A stretch of DNA of 64,000 bases from contig OOIN01000034.1 of NCBI GenBank assembly GCA_900323505.1, forward strand, positions 496,001-560,000, in the 5' to 3' direction. The stretch comes from Ustilago trichophora. Taxonomy: Eukaryota > Basidiomycota > Ustilaginomycetes > Ustilaginales > Ustilaginaceae. Below the pieces are notes generated by a model. It did not search any database, was not told the DNA's origin, and saw only the letters and a program-made list of their open reading frames with translations. The position numbers and the translations under genes were made by a program. Shown here piece after piece: positions 43,084 through 53,791 of the stretch (positions are counted from its first letter, which is position 1; each line of letters opens with the position of its first letter).

Positions 43084-46000
43084 ATGGTCGTCGCTCTACG
43101 AGAACAGCCAGCCAAGAAATCCAAGCTCTCGCTCTTCCGCTTGCGAAAGTCATCTTCTCAGTCCAATACCAACACACAGCCCTCGTCATTGCAGAACAGC
43201 TCAAGCTATCATGACAACAGCATCCCGCGATCAAACCCAGCTCAAACTTATTCCGGCTATCCTCCCTCGGCGCAAGACTCGACACCACGACAAGCTCATC
43301 CACATGTGGCTTCCACCCAAAATTCCATCGTGAGAAGCGCCCGTCAAGCTGCCAGCCAAGGTACCCCTCCTGTTATCCCCGTCCACTATCAATTCCCCGA
43401 GGCTTCCAATATGCCCGCCAACTATCACTGGTCATCCACCTCTGAACACGCACAGCACTACTCGGACCAAGACAGCGAGCAGCACCACTATCACCGCACC
43501 CGTGCCGATTCTTTTCCACTTCAAGGCTTCATCCACTCCGCAGACGCTCCAACATCCGCCGCCAACAACTTTGGCCGACCCAACTTACCCGCCTTGGCCA
43601 GGATACAGACCGACGTGGCCCCTTCCTCAAAGCACTCTCGCCAACGTTCTCACTTCAGTATACCCGACGTCATTGTCACTACCTGCGAAGAAGAGGGTGA
43701 AGAGGAGGTTGTCGAGCTTCAAATCCCGCCCAACAAGCGTCGCAGTTATGTGCTCAGAGATGCAGGCGAAGATCGGCTACAAGATCATACATCCATCAAA
43801 AAGAGCAGCTCTGGATTCGTTCGTAGACCTGCTCCTTTGATTCAGTTCAACGCGGATGAGATCAAGCGGATCGGTATGTCTCGTAGCGGCTCGAATCATA
43901 GTATTGGCAGCTCGCCTGTCTCTCCGACTACCACTGCCAGTGCCACTTCTCCATCTACCCCCTCGTCGTCGGCTAGCTCAAGTCTGTCAAAGGCGTCGAC
44001 GGCCAAGAGGACGCGCAAGTCTTCTTTCCCACTGCTCTTCGGACGCAAGAGTTTGGATTCGTCCAGATCGCAACCGCTAGTCGATCAGGCGAATGCCCAA
44101 GAGCCGCTTCCCTTTTCTTCAATCACACCCGCTTCGGCTCCTCCCATGGGCGCTCACTCTTTCACCGCGAGTCAGCCGGCTGGGCTTCTATTCTCCTCGC
44201 ACGAATCTGGCCCGATCAGCGCTCCTCCTTCCCGCAGCATCTTTACCCGAGCCATCGCCGGTCTCCCTTCACCCCCCATCACACCTACATCCCCTCCGCG
44301 GCAACTCTCCAAAAAGGAGATCAAGGCCAAAGCCAAAGAAGAACTTGCCCTCATCAAGGAGCTCGAGCGTGTTGACAAGCTTGTCAAACAGCACGATGTC
44401 AAAGCTCGCAAGGCCCAAGAAAAAGCTGAGGCCAAAGAGCGAAAGCGCGCTGCTAAGCTGGCGCAGGTGAACCAGCAGTTTCATCAGCAGGGTGAGGAGA
44501 CGCGACCCTCGGTGGATACTGCTTGTGGAAATGCACAATCACAAGGCATGCACGCGGGTCGATCGGGCAGGAAGACGATCTTTCAAGCTGCTACAAAGGC
44601 ATCCGCGACGGCTGGCTTGGCAAGGAGGACCAGTATCAGAGGCACACCAGAACCTCGTTCGTTTGTTGGAGAGCGAAGGGGGTCAGAACCTATTCTGTCC
44701 AAAACGCCGGCGCCGTTGGAGTCAAGGGTCGATGCGGCGATACCGTTCAGCATCGACCTGCCTGCAAGCGAGAGGCTTCCCTTCACAGAGCCCAGAGCAG
44801 CACCGCGTCCAATCATCACAAACACCTCGTTGGACAACGATCGCTTTGGCTCAATCCCACAAAACGGACCCACCTCACCACCCAAGGACACCCACCGGCG
44901 TCCAAGCCTATCCAAGGATACTTGGCCATCGCGACCCATGCGACCCGCCCCTCCCGTACCAGTATCAAACATCGCCCCGCTCACCCTCGTCAAAGATACC
45001 TCACAAATTTACCCCGTCGTCGACGCAGAAACCAGCATGGGTGAAGATCCCGACGAGACCCAAGGTTGGAATCGTCAAAGCTGGTCCGAGCTCAATTCTG
45101 GATTCACCGGACCTTTGCCTAGTCTCATCCACACTAGCGGTATGAGCGGTAGCAGTCGTACGGTAGGAGGGGGCGAGAGAGAAAATGACGAGATGGATGA
45201 GCAGCAGAATGCACGTATGGCTCGACGGGCCAGCGTCCAGCGTGTCTTGGCGCTATCGAACCTGGAGAGTGGCATTCTGCAGCAGCGTGCTTCTGTGAGG
45301 AAGAGGGGTTCGCAGCAGTATCTCAAGCGTAGATCCTCGCATTTGGATGGTGGCCAAGATGCTGTTGCTGTTCAAGATGGGATTGGGGGTAACGGTGGTA
45401 AGCGATCTTCTGTGACGTCTGATGGGCGAAGGAGAAGTTTTATTAGGTCAATGGGTGATGATGAAGGATGGAAAGTTGTCGAAGACGAAGTGGCGCGACT
45501 GGATGACAGTGTTATGGCTCAAGCTGATCTGACCAGCGCTCCCAGATCGGATGACTGGCTCGAAGACGAAGAGGAGGAGAAGGGGGAGCAAGAAGTACGA
45601 ATTGCAGCTTCGCAATCGATGGAAATCGAAGTGGATCTGGTACTTGCCGATCTTCGTGCGGCTCAACAAGCCGATCATTTGCGTAAACATGCCTCAGAAG
45701 CAAGTGCGAGTGGGGAACGTACCCCAACGCAAGAAACCGTCAAAGATCCCTTTTCCACTTCAACCTCTTCAAAACTACAAAAATCGCCTCCTCGTCCAAA
45801 CCGTTCCACCCGTCGCTGCACCGAACCCCAAACAGCAACAAAACCAACAACAACAACAAGAGAGGAGACAGGTCATGCATCCTCCATCTCTTCGTCCGAA
45901 GACTCTTTCTGTTCGCATGATTCGGCCACTGACACGGCTGATACTGATACTGAGAACGAGAAGGAGAAGGAGAAGGAGAAAAAAGGGGCTGAAAGTTTCT

Positions 46001-46191
46001 CACGTCGCTTGTCACCCCATCATCATGACTTGAACGAGAAAGAAGATTTAAGCTCAAAAAAGGTCCATTGTGATGGTGGCAAGTTGGAAGATGGGAAAAA
46101 ATCAGAGTTTAGATTGTCGTTGACCTTGGCTCCATTGCAGTTACAACCTTTGGATTTGTTTGCTGCTGTTCAGCAAGGTGGAAAGTTTTGA
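43084..46191 (+). CDS. Large disordered Ser/Pro-rich protein, unknown function
   Basis: This 1035-residue protein starts MVVALREQPAKKSKLSLFRLRK. The frame continues upstream to 42949 but only from TTG. Most of the chain is Ser/Pro/Thr-rich and disordered, with many basic-Ser phosphosite-like motifs (RRSS, RKSS). One clear structured element is a basic coiled coil at about 409-470 (KKEIKAKAKEELALIKELER...). A shorter charged helix (GWKVVEDEVARLDDSVM) lies near 795-812, and the C-terminal 150 residues are acidic/Ser-rich, ending LFAAVQQGGKF. I do not recognise the family. Composition suggests a cytoskeletal, signalling or polarity scaffold, but this is a guess. The reading frame is too long and codon-like to be chance. 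It converges with NSP1, with a transposon-like element between. Confidence 0.8.
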   Translation: MVVALREQPAKKSKLSLFRLRKSSSQSNTNTQPSSLQNSSSYHDNSIPRSNPAQTYSGYPPSAQDSTPRQAHPHVASTQNSIVRSARQAASQGTPPVIPVHYQFPEASNMPANYHWSSTSEHAQHYSDQDSEQHHYHRTRADSFPLQGFIHSADAPTSAANNFGRPNLPALARIQTDVAPSSKHSRQRSHFSIPDVIVTTCEEEGEEEVVELQIPPNKRRSYVLRDAGEDRLQDHTSIKKSSSGFVRRPAPLIQFNADEIKRIGMSRSGSNHSIGSSPVSPTTTASATSPSTPSSSASSSLSKASTAKRTRKSSFPLLFGRKSLDSSRSQPLVDQANAQEPLPFSSITPASAPPMGAHSFTASQPAGLLFSSHESGPISAPPSRSIFTRAIAGLPSPPITPTSPPRQLSKKEIKAKAKEELALIKELERVDKLVKQHDVKARKAQEKAEAKERKRAAKLAQVNQQFHQQGEETRPSVDTACGNAQSQGMHAGRSGRKTIFQAATKASATAGLARRTSIRGTPEPRSFVGERRGSEPILSKTPAPLESRVDAAIPFSIDLPASERLPFTEPRAAPRPIITNTSLDNDRFGSIPQNGPTSPPKDTHRRPSLSKDTWPSRPMRPAPPVPVSNIAPLTLVKDTSQIYPVVDAETSMGEDPDETQGWNRQSWSELNSGFTGPLPSLIHTSGMSGSSRTVGGGERENDEMDEQQNARMARRASVQRVLALSNLESGILQQRASVRKRGSQQYLKRRSSHLDGGQDAVAVQDGIGGNGGKRSSVTSDGRRRSFIRSMGDDEGWKVVEDEVARLDDSVMAQADLTSAPRSDDWLEDEEEEKGEQEVRIAASQSMEIEVDLVLADLRAAQQADHLRKHASEASASGERTPTQETVKDPFSTSTSSKLQKSPPRPNRSTRRCTEPQTATKPTTTTREETGHASSISSSEDSFCSHDSATDTADTDTENEKEKEKEKKGAESFSRRLSPHHHDLNEKEDLSSKKVHCDGGKLEDGKKSEFRLSLTLAPLQLQPLDLFAAVQQGGKF

Positions 46192-46210
46192 TGTGGAATC
46201 AACAGTCATA

Positions 46211-46884
46211 TCGTAAAAAAAAGGAAATCGCCGGCCTTGGAGCCACCCACAGAGCCAGCCAGGTTGGCTCCTGAGCAGAACCAGCTAGGATGGCCGTGGA
46301 TGGCTTGACAGCCGGCTGCTCTCTCACACACAGCATCACACATCAATCAAAAACGGGGTCTAGATTGTATTCATGTTTGTGCAAGAGATGGAGGGGCATA
46401 CAGTCAATGCCAGCAGTGCAAAGGGCAGCAGCAGCGGCCGTGTGGGTGGTGGTTGTGGTACGAGTGGTTGCAGAAGTCAAGATGTTGATGAGACTGTCAA
46501 GCACAGTTGGAGGCAGATGTCAGTTAACGTAAAGCAGAGGCAAGTCGTAGAGACAAGTGCAGAGACAACACAGCATGATACTTACCTTGAAAAGTTGATG
46601 GCGATGGTCGAGGAAGGGAAGGAAGAGGTATCGCAAGTCAGCAAGTCTTTTTATATGTGCAACCTGTGCTTGAGCCTGCTTGCGTGCAGAGTGGCTGAGC
46701 TTGCTGACTCACCAGGATACGCAATTGCAGGCCATGCAACCATCTACGGAACCACCGTCGGCGGATGTCTGCGGCGAGGAGGCATCCAAAGGAGCCACTT
46801 CAGCAGCCACCTTCATTGGAGCCACCCCACAGCCAGCTATGGTGGCTCGGTAGATGGCTCCGAGGCCGCGACCTTTTCTTACGA
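46211..46884. mobile_element. MITE-like non-coding element with terminal inverted repeats
   Basis: The left end, TCGTAAAAAAAAGG followed by GGCCTTGGAGCCAC, is mirrored at the right end by the complement of TCGTAAGAAAAGG and GGCCTCGGAGCCAT. The imperfect inverted ends are about 45 bp, with further GAGCCA/TGGCTC pairs inside. Both ends are flanked by TA (46209-46210 and 46885-46886), consistent with a Tc1/mariner-type TA target duplication. The 674-bp interior has only non-coding-looking frames and no transposase motif. It lies between two convergent gene ends. A long imperfect hairpin of other origin is the alternative. Confidence 0.6.
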
Positions 46885-47077
46885 TATGAGTATCCATACC
46901 CCTTTTCGAGTTGTTGCTTGTGTGTCGGGTCTCGTTGAAATATGTACATGTATACCCTCAGTTTTGTTTTCATTCATGCGGTTTAACTTTTTTTTGGGGG
47001 GTTCATGACAAGGTCGTGTATAGTTCATGAATGGATAAGGAATGGATTGATCGTGACCGTAATAATCGAAAGCATAT

Positions 47078-49158
47078 TTACACTTGTCCTCTTCTTAACC
47101 CGTCCAACTTCGCCCTTAACGCGATTGAACTTTGATCTATCCATTTCAAGCTACCCAAATGAGCATTCAAAATAGCCACAATCTGAGCAATACTACCATC
47201 CCTCTCCCTCTCCCCACCCAACCCATCCACGTCTCCCCCCCCACCCATCAAAGTGCTATTACTAGCGGTATTAAGTTCGTCAATCATGGCGACTAAATTC
47301 CTCGAAATATCATCCAATTGACCATTAACCGTTTCGGCCAAGATGAAACCCCTCTCCCTTTCAACATCCGCACTTGTAAGGCTAACATTTGTCGTAACTC
47401 GAGGTAAGAGCGAATCAATTTGAGATTCATACTCTGAAACGAGAAAGGAAACATCATTCTGAGATGATTCAAGGTAAGATAAAGTTTGATCGATTGAAAC
47501 TTGTTTTTCTTCGGCAAGAGATAAAGAGGTGAGAAGCGAAGAAATTTCATCACCACCTTTTAAAAGTACTTTATCCCAAGCGGCCACTTCGGCGGCTTGA
47601 CGCGAGAATTCTTTGATGGAAGAATCAAGAGAGTTGGACCAGCGATTGAGAATTTCATCCATTGATTTGCCACGGAGGAGGGAGGGTGTGGGAATGGGGC
47701 CGACTGTGTTGCTGGTTGCGGTGGTTGTAGCTGCAGTGGGGGCTGTAGGGGCAGCAGCGGCGGTAGCGGCGGGGGCTGCCTCGGCGGGTTTCGATGTGGT
47801 AGTAGCGGCAGCGGGTGCGGTGCCAAAGGAGAATCCCCCAGCGGGCTTTGCAGCGCCAGCAGCAGGGGTGCCAGTAGCGGCAGCAGGTGCAGCCGTAGTC
47901 GCTGGAGTCGAAGTGGCAGCTGAAGCAGCTGGCTTGCCAAATGAGAATCCACCAGCCGCAGGTGCAGCAGCAGCAGCAGCGGGAGCGGCAGTTGAACTCG
48001 TCGCACCCGTACCCGCACCCGCTGGCGACGCAGTGATAGTCGCCGCAGCAGAAGCAGCAGGTTTCCCAAACGAGAAACCCCCCGCAGCCGCCGGTGCTGC
48101 AGCCGGTTTAGCCTCTGCATTTGAGCTGGCCGGAGTAGTAGCAGCAGTTGTGTTTCCGAACGAGAATCCTCCAAGGGCAGGCTTGGCTGGCCCTGCAGCC
48201 GCAGCAGCAGTAGGAGTAGAAGTTGCGGTAGAAGCAGAAGAGTTGCCGAACGAGAATCCGCCGCCGGTGGAAGCAGCTGGTGCCGCCGCTGCAGAGGCAG
48301 GGGCAGGAGCAGAAGCAGAGGCAGCTGGTGTGGATGTAGCGCTAGATGATCCGCCAAAGGAGAATCCGCCAGCAGCTGGCTTTGCACCGCCAAAGAGGGA
48401 TCCGCCTGTTGCTGTAGCGGGGGAAGCGGTCGAGGCTGCCGGAGTGGAGGAGGGCGCAGTGCTGCCGCCGAGCTTGAATGATCCGAAACCGCTCAATCCG
48501 CCACTTGCGGGGCTGGAGGCAGTAGCACCAGCAGCTGGGGCAGCGGTGGACGCAGCAGGGGTGGAACCAAATGAGAAACCACCGGTAGCTGGCGCTGCTG
48601 GCTTAGCCGCTGCTGCACTGTTACCGAACGAGAATCCTCCTGTAGCAGGTGCAGAGGTTGCATTGCTATCTGCTGGTTTGGGTGCGCCAAAACTAAAGCC
48701 TGCCGTGGAGGCGGGTGTGGAAGAGGCAGGGGCAGGGGCAGGTGCGGAAGTGGACGAAGCACCGCCGAACGAGAAGCCGCCGGTTGCAGGGGCAGATGTG
48801 GCTGGCTTTGCTGCTGTTGCTGCTGCTGCTGTTCCACCAAAGGAGAAGCCTCCGGTGGAAGCGCCGGTGTTGCTAGAACCAAACAGGCCGCCAGATGCTG
48901 GTGCGGTGGTAGAGGAGGAGGAAGCGCCATTGTTACCAGCTGAGGGTGAGCCGAACAGCGATCCTGATGGGTTCGATGCGCCTGTAAGTCATATTGAAAT
49001 CGTGAATGTCAGCAGCTGCGCCCAAAATACGAATGAGACATAGTAAAATGATACATACCTCCAAAAGAGAAAGGCTTGTTAGTAGCACCACCTGCACCGG
49101 TAGCGTTGTTGTTATTCGATGCTCCACCGAAGGAGAATCCTCCACCGCCGAACGACAT
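47078..49158 (-). CDS. NSP1: FG nucleoporin Nsp1 (Nup62 homologue, two exons)
   Basis: The exons are 49158-49059 and 48981-47078 on the minus strand, giving 667 residues. The 77-bp intron (GTATGT...TTACAG) splits a Gly codon. The N-terminal two thirds consist of FG repeats, with about 13 FSFG cores (GGFSFG) in Ala/Ser/Thr-Pro spacers plus a few GLFG/SLFG-type variants. The C-terminal domain (about 455-667) is the Nsp1 coiled-coil: IPTPSLLRGKSMDEILNRW, then three helical stretches, ending AKLDGLRRGQV. It is the central-channel nucleoporin, anchoring with Nup57/Nup49 and in the Nup82 complex. The first exon, MSFGGGGFSFGG, is already FG-rich. Divergent from BFR2 with 456 bp between starts. Confidence 0.93.
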
Positions 49159-49614
49159 GATTGATGATTGTTATTGTTGAGCTCCTTGCTGAATGGGCAA
49201 AAGAGGTAACTTTGAATGTGTGTCTGTTTCAGTGGAAAGGGATGATGCTGTGGAGTGTTGATGATGAGGAAAATGAAGTGTATATATATGTGTGTGGTAC
49301 TTGCGACGCCAAGATGTTGAGACCTTTTGAGAAATGAAGGAATAAAATGAGTCAGGATTACGTGATCCAAATTTTCTCTTTTGAGTTTAATAAAAGAAAA
49401 GAACGCCGTGTGCAACCGAGAAATTTTGCTTTGCTTTTACCTTTTCTTTTTTTTTTTTGGTGTGGAGCAACCTGTTCTGTACTTTCTTCCAATAGTCCCA
49501 ACCTCACTCTCATACATTCTCTGCATCATCTTCACCATCGCGCAGTGACGGCAGAAGTACAAGAGCAACACTTATCCCTACCTATTGGACATTGCAGCGC
49601 ACAGCCAACCGAAT
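49159..49614. promoter_or_regulatory. Divergent promoter region NSP1/BFR2
   Basis: The 456 bp between divergent ATGs contains a TATATATA stretch near 49281-49289 on the NSP1 side and a T-run with CT-rich leader (49440-49460) on the BFR2 side. Core promoters for both genes must be here; no specific factor site was assigned. Confidence 0.5.
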
Positions 49615-51363
49615 ATGCCACCCAAATCCTCACTCGCCTCGCTGTTAGGCACCTTAACCAACGCTGCCCCAGTCGACTTTGACCCCGAAGCACTTGACGC
49701 TGATCAGGCCGGTCCATCCACCTTTGCCAACGGAAACGGCTCTGCTTCCGCTTCCGAAGATGAAGATGAAGACGAAGAGGAGGAGGTGGGAGCTGAATCC
49801 GAGGACGAGCAGGAATATATGAATCCACGCGCACACTATGCCAATGTGGGACCAAGCGACATGCGCAAAAAGGCTGCGTTAAGCGAGAGCGACAAGATCA
49901 ACGATGCTCGGTATCAGGGTGTTAAGAGCAGCCGTGCTGAGCTCTACGCTGATGATGATGATGATGAAGACGAAGAGGAGGAGGAGGAGGAGGAGGAGCT
50001 CGAGGGAGAGTCTGAATATGACGATGATGACGAAGAGGATGATGATGATGAAGAGGATGAGGATGAGGAAGATTTAAAAGATGACGACGAGATCCCAGCG
50101 AAAAGAACAAAACAGCTCCGATTTGCCAACGAGTCATCTTCCTCCTCTTCGTCTTCGTCGTCGTCCTCTTCCGACAACGAAGACGACCTCCAAGCAGGCA
50201 CTTCTACCACCACCAGCATCGCCGCGCAAATCGCACAATCCGCATCTCAAGCCAAAGCGCTCAAAGCGCGCCGACTCGAAGATGCCGAGAAGGGACGACA
50301 AGTCCGCAAGCAGATCAAAACATTCGAACGTGCCCTTGAGACACGTATCAAAGCCCAATCGGTTCTACGTGAGGTCAACCGCCTACCCGACCCTTCCGTC
50401 TACACCGAAGCCATTTCTTGCTCGAGCGAAGCAATCCAACCGGCCATCTCGCTGCTCGAACAGCTGCTCGAATTGTCCGAAGTGCTTTTTTCGCTCCGTA
50501 CCCGACTCGACACGCTCTCGTCATCCAGCGAGGATCAACCCGATGCGGCTGCAGCAACAATCGCACCCACAACCAGAAAGAGAAAGAGAGATTTCGACGT
50601 CACCGTACCTCAAGATGAGCAAGAAGCAAAGCGTACATGGTCCGAGATCACATCTCACGATCAGATTGATGCAACCCTCTCCGACATTACCACCTACTCT
50701 ACCGCCATGGAACCACACAGAAGGCGAGTGTTGGACAAGTGGAGTCTCAAAGTCACCTCTGCAGCCGCTGCCACAGTCGCAGCTTCGAACGGGAACAAAT
50801 TCACCCAGTTGCGTGCGGTCAATCAAACGCCTTCTTGCCAAATCGACACTGTTCTCGCTGGAGATGGACTCTCGAGGCTCATTTCTCGTACTAGGGTTTT
50901 GCGAAGTGATTCTCAAGATTCTTATAAACTTGGCCGCTCTTCTTGCAATTCATCGGAAGAGGTCAAGGACGTAGAGGTATTCGATGATTCGGATTTCTAT
51001 TCTACCCTATTGAAAGAACTTATCGAGCGTCGATCGGGCGTGATTGCCAGTGGACAAGGTGCAACAACGGCTGCAATGATGCTATCCGGTTTAAATGGAG
51101 GGAAAAAGAAAAAATCTACAGTCGATACACGCGCTTCAAAAGGTAGGAAATTGAGATACGAGGTCAACGAAAAAATTGTCAACTTTATGCCTCCTATCAA
51201 AGATAAGATTCGTTGGGGAGATGATCAAATCGAAAGACTCTTTAGACAGTTGGCTAGTAGCTCCATGGGAGTGGTTAAACAAGCCAATGAAATGTATGAG
51301 GAGGATGCAGAGGAGAAGGAGGAGGAGGTGGCGCAACTTGATGGACTTCGTGTGTTTGGTTAA
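49615..51363 (+). CDS. BFR2: Ribosome biogenesis protein Bfr2/AATF
   Basis: This 582-residue nucleolar protein works in the small-subunit processome (in yeast, with Enp2 and Lcp5) for 18S rRNA maturation. The N-terminus starts MPPKSSLASLLGTL, then has two strongly acidic blocks (about 45-75 and 113-165) split by the conserved NPRAHYANVGPSDMRKK and YQGVKSSRAELY. The AATF helical domain (about 230-380) includes ALETRIKAQSVLREVNRLP and RRRVLDKWSLKV. The C-terminal TRAUB domain (about 450-570) includes FDDSDFYSTLLKELIERR, GRKLRYEVNEKIVNFMPP and WGDDQIERLFRQL. The start is ATG 49615; the frame opens ten codons earlier only at TTG. Convergent with the kinesin gene. Confidence 0.93.
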   Translation: MPPKSSLASLLGTLTNAAPVDFDPEALDADQAGPSTFANGNGSASASEDEDEDEEEEVGAESEDEQEYMNPRAHYANVGPSDMRKKAALSESDKINDARYQGVKSSRAELYADDDDDEDEEEEEEEEELEGESEYDDDDEEDDDDEEDEDEEDLKDDDEIPAKRTKQLRFANESSSSSSSSSSSSSDNEDDLQAGTSTTTSIAAQIAQSASQAKALKARRLEDAEKGRQVRKQIKTFERALETRIKAQSVLREVNRLPDPSVYTEAISCSSEAIQPAISLLEQLLELSEVLFSLRTRLDTLSSSSEDQPDAAAATIAPTTRKRKRDFDVTVPQDEQEAKRTWSEITSHDQIDATLSDITTYSTAMEPHRRRVLDKWSLKVTSAAAATVAASNGNKFTQLRAVNQTPSCQIDTVLAGDGLSRLISRTRVLRSDSQDSYKLGRSSCNSSEEVKDVEVFDDSDFYSTLLKELIERRSGVIASGQGATTAAMMLSGLNGGKKKKSTVDTRASKGRKLRYEVNEKIVNFMPPIKDKIRWGDDQIERLFRQLASSSMGVVKQANEMYEEDAEEKEEEVAQLDGLRVFG

Positions 51364-51718
51364 AAAGCTACACAGTACTGTGCTGTACTGTACTGTACTT
51401 TGCGGTCTTTATGCATTTTAGTTTTGAAAACCGTCCACGTTTTTTAAATTCGATTTTTCTCATTGCAATAATCATGAATGTAATTTTTTTTTCTCAAGAC
51501 ATTGTCTCTTGCCTAGAGCTGTTGGTGATGGATGAGGCTGACTAGGAGAAAAAAGAATATGCTGATCATGGAAAAGAGAAAGCATAGGGAACGTCTTTGG
51601 AAGCAAAAAGGTATGCACGTACTGTAAGGCTAAAAAAAAACACCAAAAACAAAGAAATATAGTAGCGAGGAAGGATAAAAACAAAAAAAACAAAAAAAAG
51701 CGTTCCAAGAGTTGCATA
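51364..51718. other. Convergent 3' region BFR2/kinesin-14
   Basis: The 355 bp between two stops contains a TACTG/CAGTA pentamer cluster at 51373-51399, A/T-rich runs and no gene. It should contain both polyadenylation regions. Confidence 0.55.
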
Positions 51719-53791
51719 CTAATTGGCAATAGACTTTATCGCCTTTGCGGTACCAATCGTTGTGGAATTGACCTTTGTAGCGAATCTCAAAGAGCATAAA
51801 CTCTCATTGAGATGTGCAGCCATAGGACTTAGCGCGAGAAGCATGAGGGTTTTTGAGTTTCCACCTAAGCTATTTTTAAGCAACCAAGTCAAGGTAGAGT
51901 TTCTGTAAGGGATATGGTTTAAAGAAGAGGAGGATTTGTTTTGTCCTAGGGCCGAGATTACGTCTGCGAGGGAAGAGAGGGATTTGTTGATAGATTGGGC
52001 TTCTTTGAGTCGGATTGGATCTTTATCACTACCGCTATTGGCCAGTCGTTCGGAACCGGCCAAATCAACAAGTGAAAGGACGGCATCGCAGGCTTCCATA
52101 GTGGTTGCATTTTGACCGCGAACGCGAAGCATGAAAACCGAATGAGAACGCGAAGAACGCTCGTTCATCAAGGTCGCAGCTACCTGTCTTCGCTTTTTAG
52201 CCTTTTCCAATAACGCAAACACTTGAGCTGGCGAATCCAAAGGCACCACTACAGTGTCAGAAACAGTAGTACGTCCCTTATCGTGCTTGATTTCATGTTT
52301 GGCCTTATCCACCTCGGTTTTACCAAGAAGATCGTTAATATTGTCAAGATAAATCTCGAGCATCGAACCTTGGAAATCGTACTTCCATCCTTTATCCTTG
52401 AGCGATTCTGCGGTTGACCAGAGCATCTGAACCGCACGAGGAATGAGACCAGCTCCCTCATCGGCAGACGGATCACTGGCAAAATTCGTGATCGAATCAG
52501 GTGCACCTTCGAGCGTGTGAGTCTTTCCAGAACCTGTTTGACCATACGCAAAGATCGAAGTGTTGTATCCATCAAGTACAGACTGGGTCAAATGGGCAAT
52601 TTCTTCGAATACGTCAGCTTGCGACGCCGTCGGTTGGAAGACTCGATCAAAGGTGAACAAATGGTTACGCATCGTGACGGTTCCCAACGCAGATTCGCCG
52701 GCGGCCAGAAGTTCAATCTGGTTCGCTTCGCGCTCGTTGGGGAATCGAATGGTTGCCAGTGCTTCAATACCGTTGTTGACATCGTTGTTGGAAGGTGGTC
52801 GAACACGACAAAAGACACGAATATTGCCACGGAGTTCTTGCACTTCATTGTGCAATTTTCTCCTCAACGATTCGGCCTCTCGAAGTTCGTTTTCGAGATC
52901 AAGATTTGCCTCCTTGGTCTGGGTTAGGTCCTTATCCATGGTGGCCATCTTTGCTCGCAGTGCCTCGATTTCGTCTTGAAGAACCTGGATTTGGGAACGA
53001 AGGGCGGCGTTGGTGCTCTCCATGGTGAGGTGACTTGTACTTTGCTGGTTGAGCGTCGCTTTAAGCGCAGCGACCGTCTCACGTTCTTGTTCGAGCTCTG
53101 TCTCTAGCATACGCTTGTCGCGATTAAACTTGGCAGTAAGCTGAAGCACCTCGTCATCGGCAAGAGTACGTCGACGCTTGATCTCATCCTGTTTAGATTG
53201 CGCAATTTTGCGCTGTTCGATGAGATCCTCTTCGAGCTGACGTACTTTGTCTTCCTGTGCAAGACGTTCGGAGCGCTCCTTGTTCCATTTTTCTTCAGTC
53301 TTTTGGCGTTCTAGCTCAAACAATTCGGCCATGGAAGCGAGTCGGGATTCCATTGCATCCATTCGGGATGGGTCGACATCGGTAGAGCCTACAGATGTGA
53401 CACTGCCGTTGCTTGTACGAGATGAACTTGCAGCAACAGCCGAATTGGTACCTGGACGCAGACGAGTGACGCTGGTGACGCCTCTTCGGACCGTAGCACC
53501 GCCAGCTAGAGCGGCTCCGGAGGCGATTTTGGATGATGCGCTGACGGAGCGAGTGGTGGCGCCAACACCGGGTCGGTTGGTGGTGTTGGTCATGGGTGCG
53601 CGTGGAAGTGTGGTAGCGACGGTGCGTCGAGCAGGGACGAATCTGCCGCTGTCGACTGTGCTGACAGATCGAGTGTTGGGCACTGCACGACCGGCAGCGG
53701 GTTCTCGAATCTTGCTAGGGCCTGCGGTACCAGGCAAGGTAGCCGCCGAGCGTTGGCGCTTAACCGTCTGTGGCACTGGGATGCTCGACAT
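51719..53791 (-). CDS. Kinesin-14, minus-end-directed C-terminal motor (Kar3/KlpA/Pkl1 class)
   Basis: This 690-residue protein has a basic, disordered tail (1-140) that probably binds microtubules, a coiled-coil stalk (about 145-318), the kinesin-14 neck ELRGNIRVFCRVRP (319-332), and a C-terminal motor to the last residue. Motor motifs: P-loop GQTGSGKT (417-424), switch I NERSSRSH (543-550), switch II DLAGSE (576-581), and HIPYRNSTLTWLL. A neck before a C-terminal motor is diagnostic of minus-end-directed kinesin-14, used in spindle assembly and nuclear fusion. Kar3, KlpA and Pkl1 subtypes cannot be separated from sequence alone here. The motor has the canonical length. Start ATG 53791 (MSSIPVPQTVKRQR). 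Intronless. Confidence 0.95.
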   Translation of the reverse strand: MSSIPVPQTVKRQRSAATLPGTAGPSKIREPAAGRAVPNTRSVSTVDSGRFVPARRTVATTLPRAPMTNTTNRPGVGATTRSVSASSKIASGAALAGGATVRRGVTSVTRLRPGTNSAVAASSSRTSNGSVTSVGSTDVDPSRMDAMESRLASMAELFELERQKTEEKWNKERSERLAQEDKVRQLEEDLIEQRKIAQSKQDEIKRRRTLADDEVLQLTAKFNRDKRMLETELEQERETVAALKATLNQQSTSHLTMESTNAALRSQIQVLQDEIEALRAKMATMDKDLTQTKEANLDLENELREAESLRRKLHNEVQELRGNIRVFCRVRPPSNNDVNNGIEALATIRFPNEREANQIELLAAGESALGTVTMRNHLFTFDRVFQPTASQADVFEEIAHLTQSVLDGYNTSIFAYGQTGSGKTHTLEGAPDSITNFASDPSADEGAGLIPRAVQMLWSTAESLKDKGWKYDFQGSMLEIYLDNINDLLGKTEVDKAKHEIKHDKGRTTVSDTVVVPLDSPAQVFALLEKAKKRRQVAATLMNERSSRSHSVFMLRVRGQNATTMEACDAVLSLVDLAGSERLANSGSDKDPIRLKEAQSINKSLSSLADVISALGQNKSSSSLNHIPYRNSTLTWLLKNSLGGNSKTLMLLALSPMAAHLNESLCSLRFATKVNSTTIGTAKAIKSIAN

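Noticed and set aside
46373..47008. 211-codon frame inside and beyond the inverted-end element
   Set aside because: It has no transposase or other motif and crosses the element boundary, so it is unlikely to be a gene.
47613..49043. Plus-strand frame (476 codons) opposite NSP1
   Set aside because: The Ala/Pro/Asn-rich product mirrors the FG repeats on the other strand; it has no domain and is explained by NSP1 repeat codons.
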